A stretch of 64,000 nucleotides of DNA from Phaseolus vulgaris (taxonomy: Eukaryota; Streptophyta; Magnoliopsida; Fabales; Fabaceae), in the NCBI RefSeq assembly GCF_000499845.2, contig NC_023755.2:35600023-35664022 (forward strand), given 5' to 3'. Every line of letters begins with the position of its first letter. Positions within the stretch are counted from its first letter, which is position 1. The translations under genes were made by a program, and so were the position numbers. The notes beneath the pieces are model-generated. The model had not been told where the DNA came from, did not search any database, and saw only the letters and a list, made by a program, of their open reading frames with translations. This document shows positions 1-10,298 of the stretch, piece after piece.

Positions 1-1818
1 ATGATTATGGGATGATTATTTTTATATTGACCTTTTGTTTGGTATCTCTTTCTGAGAATAGTGAGAATGATTTGTTAGAAGTTGCTCAAGAGAGGTTATT
101 AACGATCATTATTGGGAGTTGTATAGCTATTACGGTATGTATTTGCATATTCCCCGTTTGGATTGGCCAGGATCTTCACAATCAGATTGCTTCCAATGTT
201 GTAAAGCTCGCAGAGTTCTTAGAAGGTAATAATCTGGTTTCATTTTCGGTACAATCAAACCTAATAATATTTTTCATACCTAAATCTTGAAAAATGTCCT
301 TCATGTACTCTAATTTTGAATTTCACTATGGAAAAAAGGCATTTAAAATGTACAAAGTGCAAACAAGTATAAGTGTTTTTTTATCACATATATTACTCAT
401 TTGATTTCGTATGTGATCTTATATTTGATTCTTAATTCTAGAAAATATTCAAAGAAAAAGATGCACAAATAGAATTTATCAGAAACCTACTTTGACTTGT
501 TGAATTGGTAAAATTCAAAAAGTCTTAATAATGTCAAATTATATAAATAAAGACATTTTTTACCATTTTATATTACTCATATATTCACTGATTTTCGAGG
601 ATGGATTTAAATATCTTGTCCATTTAATAATATTACACTGATTAAAAAGAAGAACGATAAAACCATGTATGACTTTTAAGAAAACTATGAATCTTTTGCC
701 ATGAAAGTAAATTACTGTGGAAATTTAAAGCTAACGAAAAAGCGGCAATCTGCAGGATTTAGAGATGAATACTTCAACAATTTGGAGAATACAGCAGAAG
801 CTGAGAATGATAAGCCATTTCTCCACAGATATGAAAGTATCCTCTCCTCAAAAACTAGTGAAGAAACCATGGTAAACAGCAAAGCAGTTCATGATTTCTC
901 ATATTTTTTATGCAGAAAATTAATATCACCCCAACAATATATACTCATCAGTTAATCTGCTATGTTTAATTTGTTTTGGCATGCATAGGCTGTTTTGGCA
1001 AGATGGGAACCTTGTCATGGCAGGTTCAGATTTCGCCATCCATGGAACCAATACTTGAAGATTGGAAACCAAATTCGGTTGTGTGCTTACAAAATTAAAG
1101 CTCTCAGTGTCTTCCTCCTCCGCTCTGATACGGTATTTCACATTTCTTTTGAAGATCCCGTGGATTTCCTTTGATAGCTTTTCCATGCATTCAAACCACA
1201 CTCAATAATTTGAAACCGCAAAGAGATGAAAAATAACTTACTATTATGCAGATAAAGTGATGACTTTCAAATACATTATTAGGTCTTAGGTCATCAAGTG
1301 TCAATGTGTTTAATTTTTAATAATACTTATTTATATATCATGTAAAGATTAATTAGTTGGGATATAATTAGTAATTTAAGATCATTTAATAACACTGTTT
1401 TTTGTGTTTTGCCCTTCAGACCCCATATGAATTTCGAAGCAGGATTGAAGAGCCATGCACAAACATCATAATGGAATCTGTGAAGGCTCTTAAGGAATCA
1501 TCAGTGATACTTAAAAACATGGCTAAGTCACCAATGCCAAATCCACATGTGGCGAATGCTAAAAATGCTGCTGAGTCTCTTAAATCCGTTCTAAGAACAA
1601 ATCCGTGGGAAGGAGCTGATCATCTGGAGATAATACCAGTGGCTACAGTGGCATCACTTCTAATTGATTTAGTTTTTTGTGTTGAGAAAATTTGTGAAGC
1701 TGTTGATGAACTAGCAAACCTTGCAAATTTTGTGCCGTCTGAGCTACTCCATCGAGGAACAGTGCAACCTATTTCTGATAATGATGGTTCGGTTCATGTC
1801 ATCTCCATTGCTGAATGA
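1..1818 (+). CDS. Aluminium-activated malate transporter (ALMT) family protein, C-terminal part
   Basis: The window opens inside an exon of an ALMT-family anion channel; the N-terminal exons lie outside. Exons read as 1-225, 708-871, 989-1132 and 1420-1818 (stop TGA), all with GT-AG borders and compatible phases. The first exon carries the last membrane segments and the family stretch around ERLLTIIIGSCIAI and FPVWIGQDLHN. The next exons carry the conserved ARWEPCHGRFRFRHPWNQY region, and the last gives the cytosolic helical tail with the EEPC motif. ALMT proteins are plasma-membrane or tonoplast channels for malate and other anions, gated by aluminium or by signalling in guard cells. Which subclass this is cannot be told without the N-terminus. 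No frame breaks are seen in the visible part. The family call is firm; exon borders are read by eye. Confidence 0.88.
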
Positions 1819-2409
1819 CCATCGTCACAATAATTAAGAAGAAAGACTAATAACGAAATTGGTCAAATGTGCTGGTGTATATTATTTACTTATTAGGTTT
1901 TTTAATATTATATATTCATTAAGATAATCTACATATATATTTATCCAGATCAATCAAAATATTTCAATCATATATTTATATTGATTTTTCTTCAGGTGGT
2001 TTGATGTTATCACACTTATTTGCAATCTTATTTAAAGATGTTCGACTATCATATAATTAAGTGAATGACTTTATAGCTTCCAAGTTTATTTTGAGATTTT
2101 TCGTGGAAATTTGTTAGTCATAGAAGAAAAAAGTTTGTCATTTGAATTCACATCTTAATATTTGTCTCCATATAAAAAAACATGAGATAATATTAGTTAT
2201 ATTGTTAAAAATACAAATGATGCCTTACCTAATATCTTAATAAATAAATAACAATTATTTTTCTTTAGCTAACTTGTTAGGAGAAGCTATAAAATGTTTT
2301 CTTCTTAACAAGATAATTTTAATCCATACAAATTGATTAAGAAATACAAATTAAGATTTAGGGTCTTGTTTAGTATTTTTCTTAGTGCTTTAATCATTTT
2401 TAAGGCTAT
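1819..2409. other. AT-rich 3' flank of the ALMT gene
   Basis: No coding sequence is recognisable. The stretch is AT-rich, with long A and T runs. It presumably holds the ALMT 3' UTR and poly(A) site, but I could not place the site. Confidence 0.5.
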
Positions 2410-2788
2410 CACTATAAGAAAATTATTAAATAAAAACCAATTTTAGAGACCAAAAATAATTAGTTACTTGACTAAATTAGAAACCATTTTAGAGACTAAA
2501 ATTTTTTTTAGTTTCTAAATTAGTTTCTATTATTGTTAAATAATTTATAAATTAGTATCTATTTAGTTACTCAGGTTTTTTTTATCAAATTTAGAATCTA
2601 AATAATTGGTAATTAAAACATTAATAGCTAATTAGATACCAATTTAGAAACTACTTAACAATAATATAAACTAATTTAGAAACCAAAATTTCTTTTAGTA
2701 TCTAAAATGGTCTCTAATTTAGTTAATATAATAATTAATTATTTTTTTTCTCTAAAATTAATTTTTATGTAGTGATTTTCTTGTAGTG
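2410..2788. mobile_element. CACTA-type foldback MITE, copy 1
   Basis: The element starts CACTATAAGAAAAT and ends TTTTCTTGTAGTG, which are near-perfect inverted ends of the CACTA (En/Spm) type. Almost the whole 379 bp is a palindrome: TTTTAGAGAC and TTTCTAAATTAG blocks in the left half return in reverse complement in the right half. It encodes nothing. The flanking triplets are TAT and TCT, so the expected 3-bp target duplication is imperfect or decayed. Related copies occur at 23095-23306 and 56819-57186. It lies about 600 bp past the ALMT stop. Confidence 0.8.
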
Positions 2789-2810
2789 TCTGGATACAGA
2801 TAATTTATTT

Positions 2811-2976
2811 ATTTTTATCCAATTTAAATTTAGTTAATAAATTAAAATCTTTTAATTAAATATGGAATTTGATATCATAAAAAAAAGAGTTAAGGATATT
2901 ATTCAACTAAAAGAAAAAACAAAATATTATTTAATATAGTAATAATGGTGTGAAACGAAAATGGAAACAAATTATG
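2811..2976. repeat. Dispersed direct repeat, unit A
   Basis: About 165 bp starting with TTTTTATCCAATTTAAATTT is repeated, with small changes, at about 3655-3823. Both units share the ATATGGAATTT and CAACTAAAAGAAA blocks. It is non-coding and its origin is unknown. Confidence 0.7.
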
Positions 2977-3654
2977 AAAGTTTGTCTCATATTTGATTTT
3001 TTATTTTATTTGTCATTGTTGTTCTTATCTTGTAGGCGTGTATGATGATGAATTTATGTTGTGTTTGTAGAGGTTGAGATTGGAAAGGGAAGAAAAAGAG
3101 AGCGAAAAATAAGTTTGTTTGAAAATGAGTGAAAATGAATTGAAAATCGTAGATAATATAATTGATGTGATTGAAATATAAAAATATTTAATTGTATAAT
3201 TAATTGATTTTATAATATACTATGATCAAATTTAGAAGGTTAATATAATTTTACTTAAAATAAAAATGAATATTTATATATAAAGGTTTATATATTTATT
3301 TATAAATTTGTGTTTGAAATTTTTAATTAAAGAGAAAAAGTTGGAGTTAATTGATTATGATCAAAAGCCTATGCAATTTTCAAATAAATGCATGCGTATT
3401 GTTTTGTTTAATATTCACGTATATTATGGGAGTAAATGCGTAATTGCTCAAACACACGATAAATAACTCCTCTTTTCATAATTTTTAATAGATGTTGCCT
3501 CAAACAAGACAGTGAGTAGTTCTTCTTTTCTACAAATTTTATACAACCATTTTTTTAATCATAAAATGTGGTCAATGAGGAATTCTTTTAGGATAATTTA
3601 TTCTAATAAAAATTTAAATATTTTATTGCAAAATATATTTTGGAAGAGACAAAT

Positions 3655-3823
3655 TTTTATCCAATTTAAATTTGGTTAATAAATTAAAATATTTTAATTA
3701 AATATGGAATTTAAGATCATAAAGAAAGAGTTAAGAAGGATATTGTTCAACTAAAAGAAAGACAAAATATCATTTAATATAGATAATAATGATGTCAAAC
3801 GATAATGCAAAACAAATTGGTAA
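3655..3823. repeat. Dispersed direct repeat, unit B
   Basis: Second copy of the repeat at 2811-2976, in the same orientation and about 840 bp downstream. It differs by scattered substitutions and small indels. Confidence 0.7.
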
Positions 3824-4117
3824 TGCATTTAGTTATTTAAATGTGATAGTCCCCTAATTGGTTGGAGGAATGCATGCAGTTCAATTTCAAACACTCATGA
3901 TTAGATAAGTAATATATAAACTATTGTGTTGTATTCATTAAAATCAAACTTCCTAATCTAAAAACTTACGATATAAACTGTATTCTTCTAGTGTGATTGG
4001 TTAGAAGTTTGATCACATTGTTTGAATGTCCAATCGATAAAGAATAATTTGATTTGGTAGAGTTTCAATGAACATATAATTTTATATTTTTAGTTATCAT
4101 CTATAAACGTCTCTATC

Positions 4118-4247
4118 TTTATAATTTAATTTCTAATTGTTATATGAATATATTATTATATAATTTCTCAAAAAAAGAATGATCATAATTTAATTTCTAG
4201 TTGTTATATGAATATATTATTATATAATTTCTCGAAAAAAGGATGAT
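4118..4247. repeat. Tandem duplication, unit of about 64 bp, two copies
   Basis: Two adjacent units each run from ATAATTTAATTTCTA through ATGAATATATTATTATATAA to a short A-run and GGATGATCA or GAATGATCA. They are near-identical and contain no gene. Confidence 0.8.
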
Positions 4248-5427
4248 CAGAAGATGTTATAAAAAGGAGAAAATCCTCAAAAGAAAGGTTTTTATTAACT
4301 TATCGTCGGAGAAAATTCTCAGTGGAGTTCTCTCATCTTATTCTGACTCCAAACATTCAAAAACTACAATTATAAAAGGATTAAAGGATGATTCTAAACT
4401 CCAATTTGACGAGAACATAAATCATAACAAAGATTTATACAATAAATAAGAAAACCAATTTGTGAGAATACTTACAATTTTTTTTTTAAGTTTTGCTTAA
4501 CATCCTTATCTATATTAAATTATATTTTGTATTTGTTTTAGTTGAAGAAAACTTTTTAAATTTTCTTATTTTTTTTTCATTTTATCAAATTTAATTTAAT
4601 TTAAACAACTTAATTTATTAACCAAATTTGAATTAGACTTGAAAAGGATAATCATTTAACAATATCTAAAAAAACTACAAAACAAATTTATCCATTCTAT
4701 TTTCATTTTACAAAACTTAAAAAAAAGATAGAAGTCGTGATGTGAAGTTTTTCTGAGATAACACTATTTTCACTTTTATTTCTCCATCTAGTATCTTTTG
4801 GTTTTTATTTCTCTATCTAACATCCTTTTGTTTTTATTTTCCTATCTAGTACGGTTTTAAAAATAAATTAAAAAAATGAAAATTTTAATTTTGAATGCAT
4901 TAAATAAATAAATGAATTGATTGTAAAAGAAATAAATATTTTTAATGTTTAAAGTAGTTGGAAATATAATTAATGAATAAAGAAATGAGTTTTTACAAAA
5001 TAAAAATAAAAAAATAATAAATTAAAATTGTTTAGTTTAAAATTATTTTTTATGGTAAGAATGAAGAAAATAAAAACTTAAATCCTACAACAACATAAAA
5101 ATTGAATCTGTATCATAAATTAGTATTTATTTTTATTATTGTTAATGATGTAATAATGTTAATTTTAAATAAAAAATACAAGAAATATTTATAAAAAAAA
5201 AACTAAAGTCAATTAGTATTAATTAGATTTATTTTTATTTTTTTATATCTTTTCTCTTTATCTTATTTTATTTTGTATTTATTTTATATTTTTTGTTTTT
5301 AGTTATTATTATTTTTTCTTTCATTCTTATTTATTTCTGTTTTTGTTTTTATTTTTATTGTTGTTGTTTTTTTTTATATTTATTTATTTTTATTTTTATT
5401 TTTTCTTCTCAATTCATTATTACATGG
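4248..5427. other. AT-rich intergenic DNA with low-complexity runs
   Basis: No supported gene. Around 4760-4860 there are three imperfect units of about 33 bp containing TTTTTATTTCTC(C/T)ATCTA. From 5220 to 5410 the sequence is almost pure T/A low complexity. The short open frame at 4243-4449 has no recognisable domain. Confidence 0.6.
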
Positions 5428-6161
5428 AATAAACACAAATTTATTTATTTGTGTGAAGATTGAAAATAAACTCTGACCCTCTTCCCCACCCACTCTCAAA
5501 ACTATTGAAACAAATAAAAAAAAAAAAAACACATCCCTCCCTCCCTCCCTCTTCTGCAAATAGACACAGCAGTAGTAATATATAATTGATAAAACTTAAA
5601 TTTAAGTTACCAACCTAATTACGAACTTAAGGTTTCATAGAGATGTATAATATGATATTAAAAAAATAAACAAAATACTAACACACTTGGAGGCATAATC
5701 TGATCTGGAAAAGTAACATGCATAACCTGAGAATTAGATGTAAAATATCAATTCTGTACATCATACCAATGATAATTTGGCCCTACGATGTTTATAGTAA
5801 AAAAAACATGAAAGTAGTAAATGCTGTACGCTATTAAAGTTGGCTCTCGAACAAATTTTTTTTTGTAAGAATTTAAAAAACAAAATAAAAAGAAGTTACT
5901 TTATAAGTTAAAATTATTCATACCAAAATTAAAAGGTAAATATTTAAAAAAGTCATTTAAAGAACTTCTACAAAGTAATTTATGTTTAAATTAATTTGAA
6001 GTTATAAATATATATATATATATATATTCTTATTTTCCTTATCTTAGAAGTCCTTGTAAAGAAACTTGTCTAAATAAACCAAAACTATAATCTCCATATG
6101 AAAGACACTCATCTCATACACCAATTTTTGTTTGGACAGAGATATACACTAGAGTGCATTC

Positions 6162-8342
6162 TTTTTTTTTTATCAGCAAAGAATTAAATAAATTAAAGGG
6201 GACACTTCAGGGGTGTCCCAACCCTTATACAGAATCAACAACAGCAAGTCTAAAAACAATTAAAACAGGAAAATAAAAATAGAGATGTTGCATGCCTAAT
6301 CTTTTCATCAAAGCTTGGGCTCATAACAATAAACGTGAGCCAGGGTCCATTTCCTCTGCAAAGCATAAAAAAAATTGGCCCCTGAAAAACAAAACCAGCT
6401 CACGTGAAAAGCTGTACATACAACTTGTACATTCCATCCTTCCCATGCACCATCCATATCTGCTCAAGAGTACAGAAAGTTGATCTTATCCTTCAAGACA
6501 ACACCATATAAAAACTGCACTTGTATTAGGAACCATACCCCTACTTACCAGCACACTCCCACCACTCTAACAGCACCGAGCCTACTATTTTAAAAAACTT
6601 TCCACCTACGGCAATTGCCTTGGTTGGTTCGGTGTCAAAGTAACACTGCCCGAACAGGGGCTCCAACAGTGCCAATTAAACTTAAGTCTTCTCGTTCATA
6701 AAACTTCCTAACCAAGCATACCCTATTTCTTACCTCCTCCAATCGCTAACAACTCCCAGAAAAAAGTCTAACTCCAACATAAGGCCTGTTACCTAAGACA
6801 GACTCAACTAGTGAAGACCAAAGCAGCGTTTATATCCCCCAAAGACACCTGCTAAACAAAACCAAACCAGCACAAGATTTCAAGATAATTAGGGGTCCAA
6901 CCAGCCCCATTTCTTGGTTATCTCCAGCATGACTCGGAATCCACATAAAATTAGTGTATCCAGCCAACCGAAACTGATAATAGAGAGCAACCTGACCAGG
7001 TTCCCCTGCCCGTCCCAGTGATAGCACCGTACTTGCAGCACCGAAGCCCAAATAGGACACCTGACGTCACCAACGAACCCAATTCAATTTTGGCGTCTCT
7101 CTATCAAAAACCCGCATGAAGACCCTGCTTGGTTTAGTTTTGGCGTGAACAGACCTTCGAAAACCACCTGTTCTGCCATGGATAATCAGCGTACACACAA
7201 AATGCATTGTATTGGATTTAAGATCCAATCAGAAAAAGCATAGGAAAATGACCCTTCCTTATGTTTCAGCCAAAGCCAGGACATAAGTTGAGTTGCTTGA
7301 AAGGCTTCCTCATGGTCAGGGACCCCTTGTCTGAAGATCACATTGTTCCTGTGCTCCCATATGCAGCGTAGAATGGCCACCCACACTCCCTTCCAGACCT
7401 GGTTCTGCTTTTTGGACATATTAGAAAGATGAAAATTCAGAAAATGGTTGCATATATCCTTATTGTATGCACCCAGAACACCTATCCATGTAGAGCATAG
7501 CGTCCAGACACGATAAGCAAAGGTACAATCCAAGAACAGATGCTGGGTAGTTTCTACTGACTGGTTACATAAAACGCACAGAGGAGAATTAATCCCTCGT
7601 ACCACAAGATTCTGACGAGTTGGGATTTTGTCCAGGAGGATTCTCCAAGCTGTTATTAGAGCTTTTGGGAAAGCTTTGGTCTTCCATAACATCCTAAAAA
7701 AGTCATTACTTGGTCCGGTTCCTTGGTTAGCTAAAAGGCTATATGTTGATTTTACCGAAGAAAAACCTTTTGGATCGCCATTCCAAGAAATAAAATCCTT
7801 AGAATCCTTGTGCATAACACCCCTAGATAACACTTCTGATAATTCATCCTCCATAATGGATTCCCAATGGAATCTCTCCCTTCTCCAATTTAAGTGCCAA
7901 TGCCACCCATAACTGTCCCAGAATCCTCACCCACCTTCATCCCTTGATTGAGAGAGATAGAGAATAATCTAGGATATAACTCCTTGACTTTTGTTATTAA
8001 CCCACGAATCCTCCCAAAAGCGTACCAAGTCCCCGGATCTGACATTCCATGTAACAACTTGTTGGAACCAACCTTCCCCATTACCCTCCCTACATATTTT
8101 TTCTAAATCTCTCCACCACCAAGAATGGTAGCAAGGCCGTGCATGGTCATTACCAGATGTCGCTGAGTATTTGGACTCCAGAATATCTTTCCATTTCCCT
8201 TTCTCGTCACTCATCAACCTCCACTTCCATTTCGCCATTAAAGCATAGTTAAACTTCCTGATATCCTTGATTCCAAGACCACCTTCTTCAAGGGGTTTAC
8301 AAATGTTCCCCCAACTTACCCACGATATAGATCTATTATCTC
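6162..8342 (-). mobile_element. 5'-truncated LINE (non-LTR retrotransposon)
   Basis: A T-run at 6162-6171 is the poly(A) tail of a minus-strand LINE. Coding remnants run leftward from 8361. At 7969-8361 is the end of the reverse transcriptase region (ISWVSWGNICKPLEEGGLGI). At 7186-7854 is a zf-RVT domain with the C..C....E...HLF..C pattern (CVLCNQSVETTQHLFLDC). Stop codons and frame changes break it up. Endonuclease and most of RT are missing, as expected from 5' truncation. Comparison with the empty site near 44688-44702 places both junctions. About 6172-7185 is its 3' region without recognisable coding. Confidence 0.88.
7186..7854 (-). pseudogene. LINE zf-RVT domain remnant
   Basis: A 222-codon open frame belonging to the LINE ORF2 C-terminus. 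It starts with a DFISWNGDPKGFSSVKSTY stretch, has AWRILLDKIPTRQNLVVRG, the zinc-binding C-x2-C...H-x4-C cluster, and then WKGVWVAILRCIWEHRNNVIF. This is the standard order of plant LINE and RVT-like proteins. It is not a host gene. Confidence 0.88.
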
Positions 8343-8707
8343 CACAACCAGAAACATTCAACCATGCAATCAGTACAGTTACTCAAATCACTAAGTATCT
8401 CATACATTCTAACAGTATGCAATGAATATGAACATTTTAGAATCTGTAAAATCTACCATGGCATTGCAATTGGATAGATTAACACATTATCTAGAGATGT
8501 TTCTTTCATCTTCAGCATTCATATATAGTTTTTTCAGTCTAAAAAGCCAGACTGATGCTAAATTATTTCTATATGCATTAGTCCTGTAATGCTGTGAAAT
8601 TTGTCCAAGAACATGTTGTACTTGTTTTTCTGAACATTCATGTCATGCAATTTTGCGAGTATGTATAAAATGTAATACATGTTACAAGTAGTAAGGTTTT
8701 CGTTTGA

Positions 8708-9084
8708 TGCAATGCCTATTTTACAGGTTAGGCTTCCTCCAAAAGATAATGAAATACTGGATTATTCTCTCTTATCATTACTGTCAAAGTTTTCATACAT
8801 ATAACCAAAACAAAACAACAACTACCACTCATCAAAACAAAGAAAAAAAAAAGAGATATGCCTCAATAGAAAAACCAATCTATGGAATCCTAACAATTTG
8901 GGAAAATATTACTCTGCCCTTTGTTCCAATTCAGATTCTCAACCATTACTTTATTTTGCCTTTCAAATCATAATCATCAAAATACTTAAGCTTGGTGCTT
9001 TGTCTTTTGGGCCTGCTCTTTGCTATTGGGCTGCTCATTGATGTTTCATCATGATCTTTAGTTTCCTTCTTTTAGGCCATAGCA
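8708..9084 (-). repeat. 3' LTR of the chromovirus
   Basis: 377 bp, TG...CA on the plus strand. It aligns with 14615-14996 along its whole length, with roughly fifteen substitutions and a few indels by eye, so about 95% identity. It is the 3' LTR because the polypurine tract lies at its inner border. Confidence 0.92.
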
Positions 9085-9097
9085 TCCCCTTCCTCTT
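9085..9097 (-). other. Polypurine tract of the chromovirus
   Basis: On the minus strand, AAGAGGAAGGGGA directly precedes the 3' LTR start TGCTATGG. This is the expected plus-strand primer position of an LTR element. Confidence 0.85.
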
Positions 9098-10298
9098 CAA
9101 CAAACACATTGTCCTCAAGGTGCAATGTTAGATAATCCTTAAGTAAGGAGTCAAGGTTTTCCCAAGTGGCATCTTTAGGGTACAAACCTTGTCATTGAAC
9201 TAATGCTTCTACAGCATCAGAATTTGCAGAAACTTACCAATCAAGTACAACAAGGGGTTGCACTTTAGGTTGATTATTGAAAACTGTTGAAGGGAGTTCC
9301 AATTGAGGTGTCACATCCTGATTATGGAATAGTTTCAGCTTTGAAAAATTAAAAACAGGATGGATTTGAACTCTTGGAGGTAATTCCAATTCAAAGTCCA
9401 CTTCCCCAATTTGTTTGACAATGCGAAAAGGACCATAAAATCGTTGGGCCAACTTTGAGAATTGATATTTTCTTGCAGTCACCTGTCGGTATGGTCGCAA
9501 CTTAACTAGAACTTGATCACCCACTTTAAAGGGGTGAGGCAGTCTCTTCTTATCAGCATAATATTTCATAACAAATTGTGCTTTGAGTAATTTGGAACGC
9601 AACTTATCAAGTAACTCCTGTCGCTTTGTAAGATTCGCATTCACAGCCTCATTGTGACTAGTTCCTATGACATATTGGGGCAGTGAAGGTGGCGACTAAT
9701 TGTAAACAATCTCATAAGGGGTAATCCCTGTGGAGGAATGCTTGGCTGAGTTGTAGTGCCACTCTGCCCAGTGTAAATATTTTCCCCACAGCTTCGTTTC
9801 AACATGGATGAAGGCTCTCAAAAGCTGCTCCAACATTTTGTTAACTGCTTCTGTTTGTCCATCGCTTTGCAGATGATAAGCTGATGACAATCTCAATTTT
9901 GTGCCACTTATCCGGAAGAGTTCCCTCCAGAAATTACTCATAAAGATAGGGTCCCTATCGGATATTATACTTTTAGGCGTGCCATGTAATTTCCACACCA
10001 TGGAAGCAAATAATTCGGCAACCTTAACAGCTGAAAAGTTTGTTGGAAGCATGCCAAAATGAGCTGCCTTTGAAAAAATATCAACAACCACTAGAATCAT
10101 AGAGTAATTTTGGTAAGAAGGGAGCCAAGTGACAAAGTCAAGGGATATATCTTCCCAGATTGCAGTTGGAGGAGAAATTGGTTGTAATAACTCATAGGGT
10201 AGCTGTGTAGGTGACTTTATTTGCTCACATATGATACAACCTTTACCAAATTCAACCACGTCTTTTTTTATTCCTTTCCAAAAGAAATTGCCACTCAA
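9098..10298 (-). pseudogene. Chromovirus integrase and chromodomain-like C-terminus, decayed
   Basis: The stretch 9696-10298 encodes the integrase catalytic core. The conserved acidic residues can be seen in SLDFVTWLP, IISDRDPIF and SDGQTEAVNK, the D,D-35-E triad. The stretch 9234-9644 gives the GPF module (FYGPFRIVKQIGEVDFELEL, then IHPVFNFSKLK). After VLDW an in-frame stop follows, and the tail then shows YPKDATWENLDSL, typical of a chromodomain end. The zinc-binding N-terminus lies partly in the preceding frame. Stops make it non-functional. Confidence 0.88.

Noticed and set aside
12..290. Open frame 12-290 as a complete small protein
   Set aside because: It is the ALMT exon read through its donor at 226; the part after residue 71 is intron.
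7628..7912. Plus-strand frame opposite the LINE
   Set aside because: It is a shadow of the zf-RVT coding strand, with no domain of its own.
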